From assembly GCA_035543455.1 (NCBI GenBank), contig DATKKE010000031.1:1-21308 (forward strand): a stretch of 21,308 nt of DNA. The letters are read 5' to 3'. The notes beneath the pieces are model-generated. The model did no database searches and was not told the DNA's origin. It saw nothing but the letters and a program-made list of their open reading frames with translations. This DNA is from CAIKOD01 sp035543455. Lineage in GTDB: Archaea; Halobacteriota; Methanomicrobia; Methanomicrobiales; Methanospirillaceae. This document shows, one piece after another, positions 21,158 through 21,308 of the stretch (position 1 is its first letter; each line of letters begins with the position of its first letter). The translations under genes were made by a program, and so were the position numbers.

Positions 21158-21308
21158 AGATATATACAACCTGGATCATCCCGGACCAACGTATCCTTCT
21201 TCGGATGCAGGTATTGAGTGGGTCACTGGCAGAAAAATGAAATTACCGGCCCGTCTGATCGATGATATAGATGGGGGCTTATGGGATAAGTGTGTTGGGG
21301 TGGGGGTA

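Noticed and set aside
21170..21308. Possible partial gene at the right edge on either strand (plus from ATG 21237, or a minus-strand tail ending near 21173)
   Set aside because: Both frames are open to the edge, but the stretches are too short and featureless to support a call.
1..21308. tRNA, rRNA, CRISPR array, transposase or phage genes
   Set aside because: I inspected the gaps between genes and saw no tRNA-like cloverleaf, regular repeat-spacer array or mobile-element gene; a dedicated tRNA or covariance scan was not possible here.

Overview
The window reads as a stretch of a methanogenic archaeal chromosome, most likely of the order Methanomicrobiales. The evidence is a YcaO/TfuA pair of the McrA-glycine-thioamidation (methanogenesis marker 1) type, archaeal GGTGA-type ribosome binding sites, TATA-like boxes near starts, an FdhD protein (formate dehydrogenase maturation), an AbrB-PhoU regulator, and a PAS-rich signalling protein. 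The order is an inference; only the methanogen assignment rests directly on gene content. The window is gene-dense and holds 22 protein genes that I can support, one cut by the left edge. I found no rRNA, tRNA, CRISPR array or insertion sequence.

Region 1 (1-9.1 kb) is dominated by sulfur handling. After a truncated secreted-protein gene come ycaO-tfuA (peptide thioamide formation), nadA (4Fe-4S quinolinate synthase), a ubiquitin-like sulfur carrier with its tRNA 2-thiolation enzyme (TtuA/NcsA type), a SufS-like cysteine desulfurase coupled to fdhD, a divergent nifS-nifU pair for Fe-S cluster assembly, and moaE (molybdopterin synthase large subunit). The genes lie in several short transcription units on both strands. 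Together they cover sulfur mobilisation (two desulfurases), sulfur carriage (ThiS/MoaD-like protein, FdhD) and delivery to Fe-S clusters, tRNA, molybdopterin and probably McrA. The sufS/nifS divergent region carries several palindromes.

Region 2 (9.2-10.0 kb) has a small cupin and a convergent thioredoxin-fold protein. Region 3 (10.3-16.6 kb) is a phosphate uptake locus: an AbrB-PhoU regulator diverges from an operon of a fused PstC-PstA permease, PstB, PhoU and an ArsC/LMW-phosphatase-like protein, followed by a separately promoted PstS lipoprotein. The upstream regions of pstCA and pstS share a long AT-rich element that may be a phosphate-responsive control site.

Region 4 (16.6-17.9 kb) is nearly gene-free but rich in inverted and direct repeats. 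It holds one 56-residue zinc-ribbon protein (CxxC-x17-CxxC) and a possible structured element with a three-way-junction fold. Region 5 (17.9-21.2 kb, minus strand) holds a REC-PAS-PAS protein ending in a diadenylate cyclase (DAC/DisA_N) domain, a candidate sensor-controlled c-di-AMP synthase, and a DEAD-box RNA helicase. The REC-PAS-PAS-DAC protein, the sulfur gene cluster and the shared pst promoter element are the parts most worth following up.
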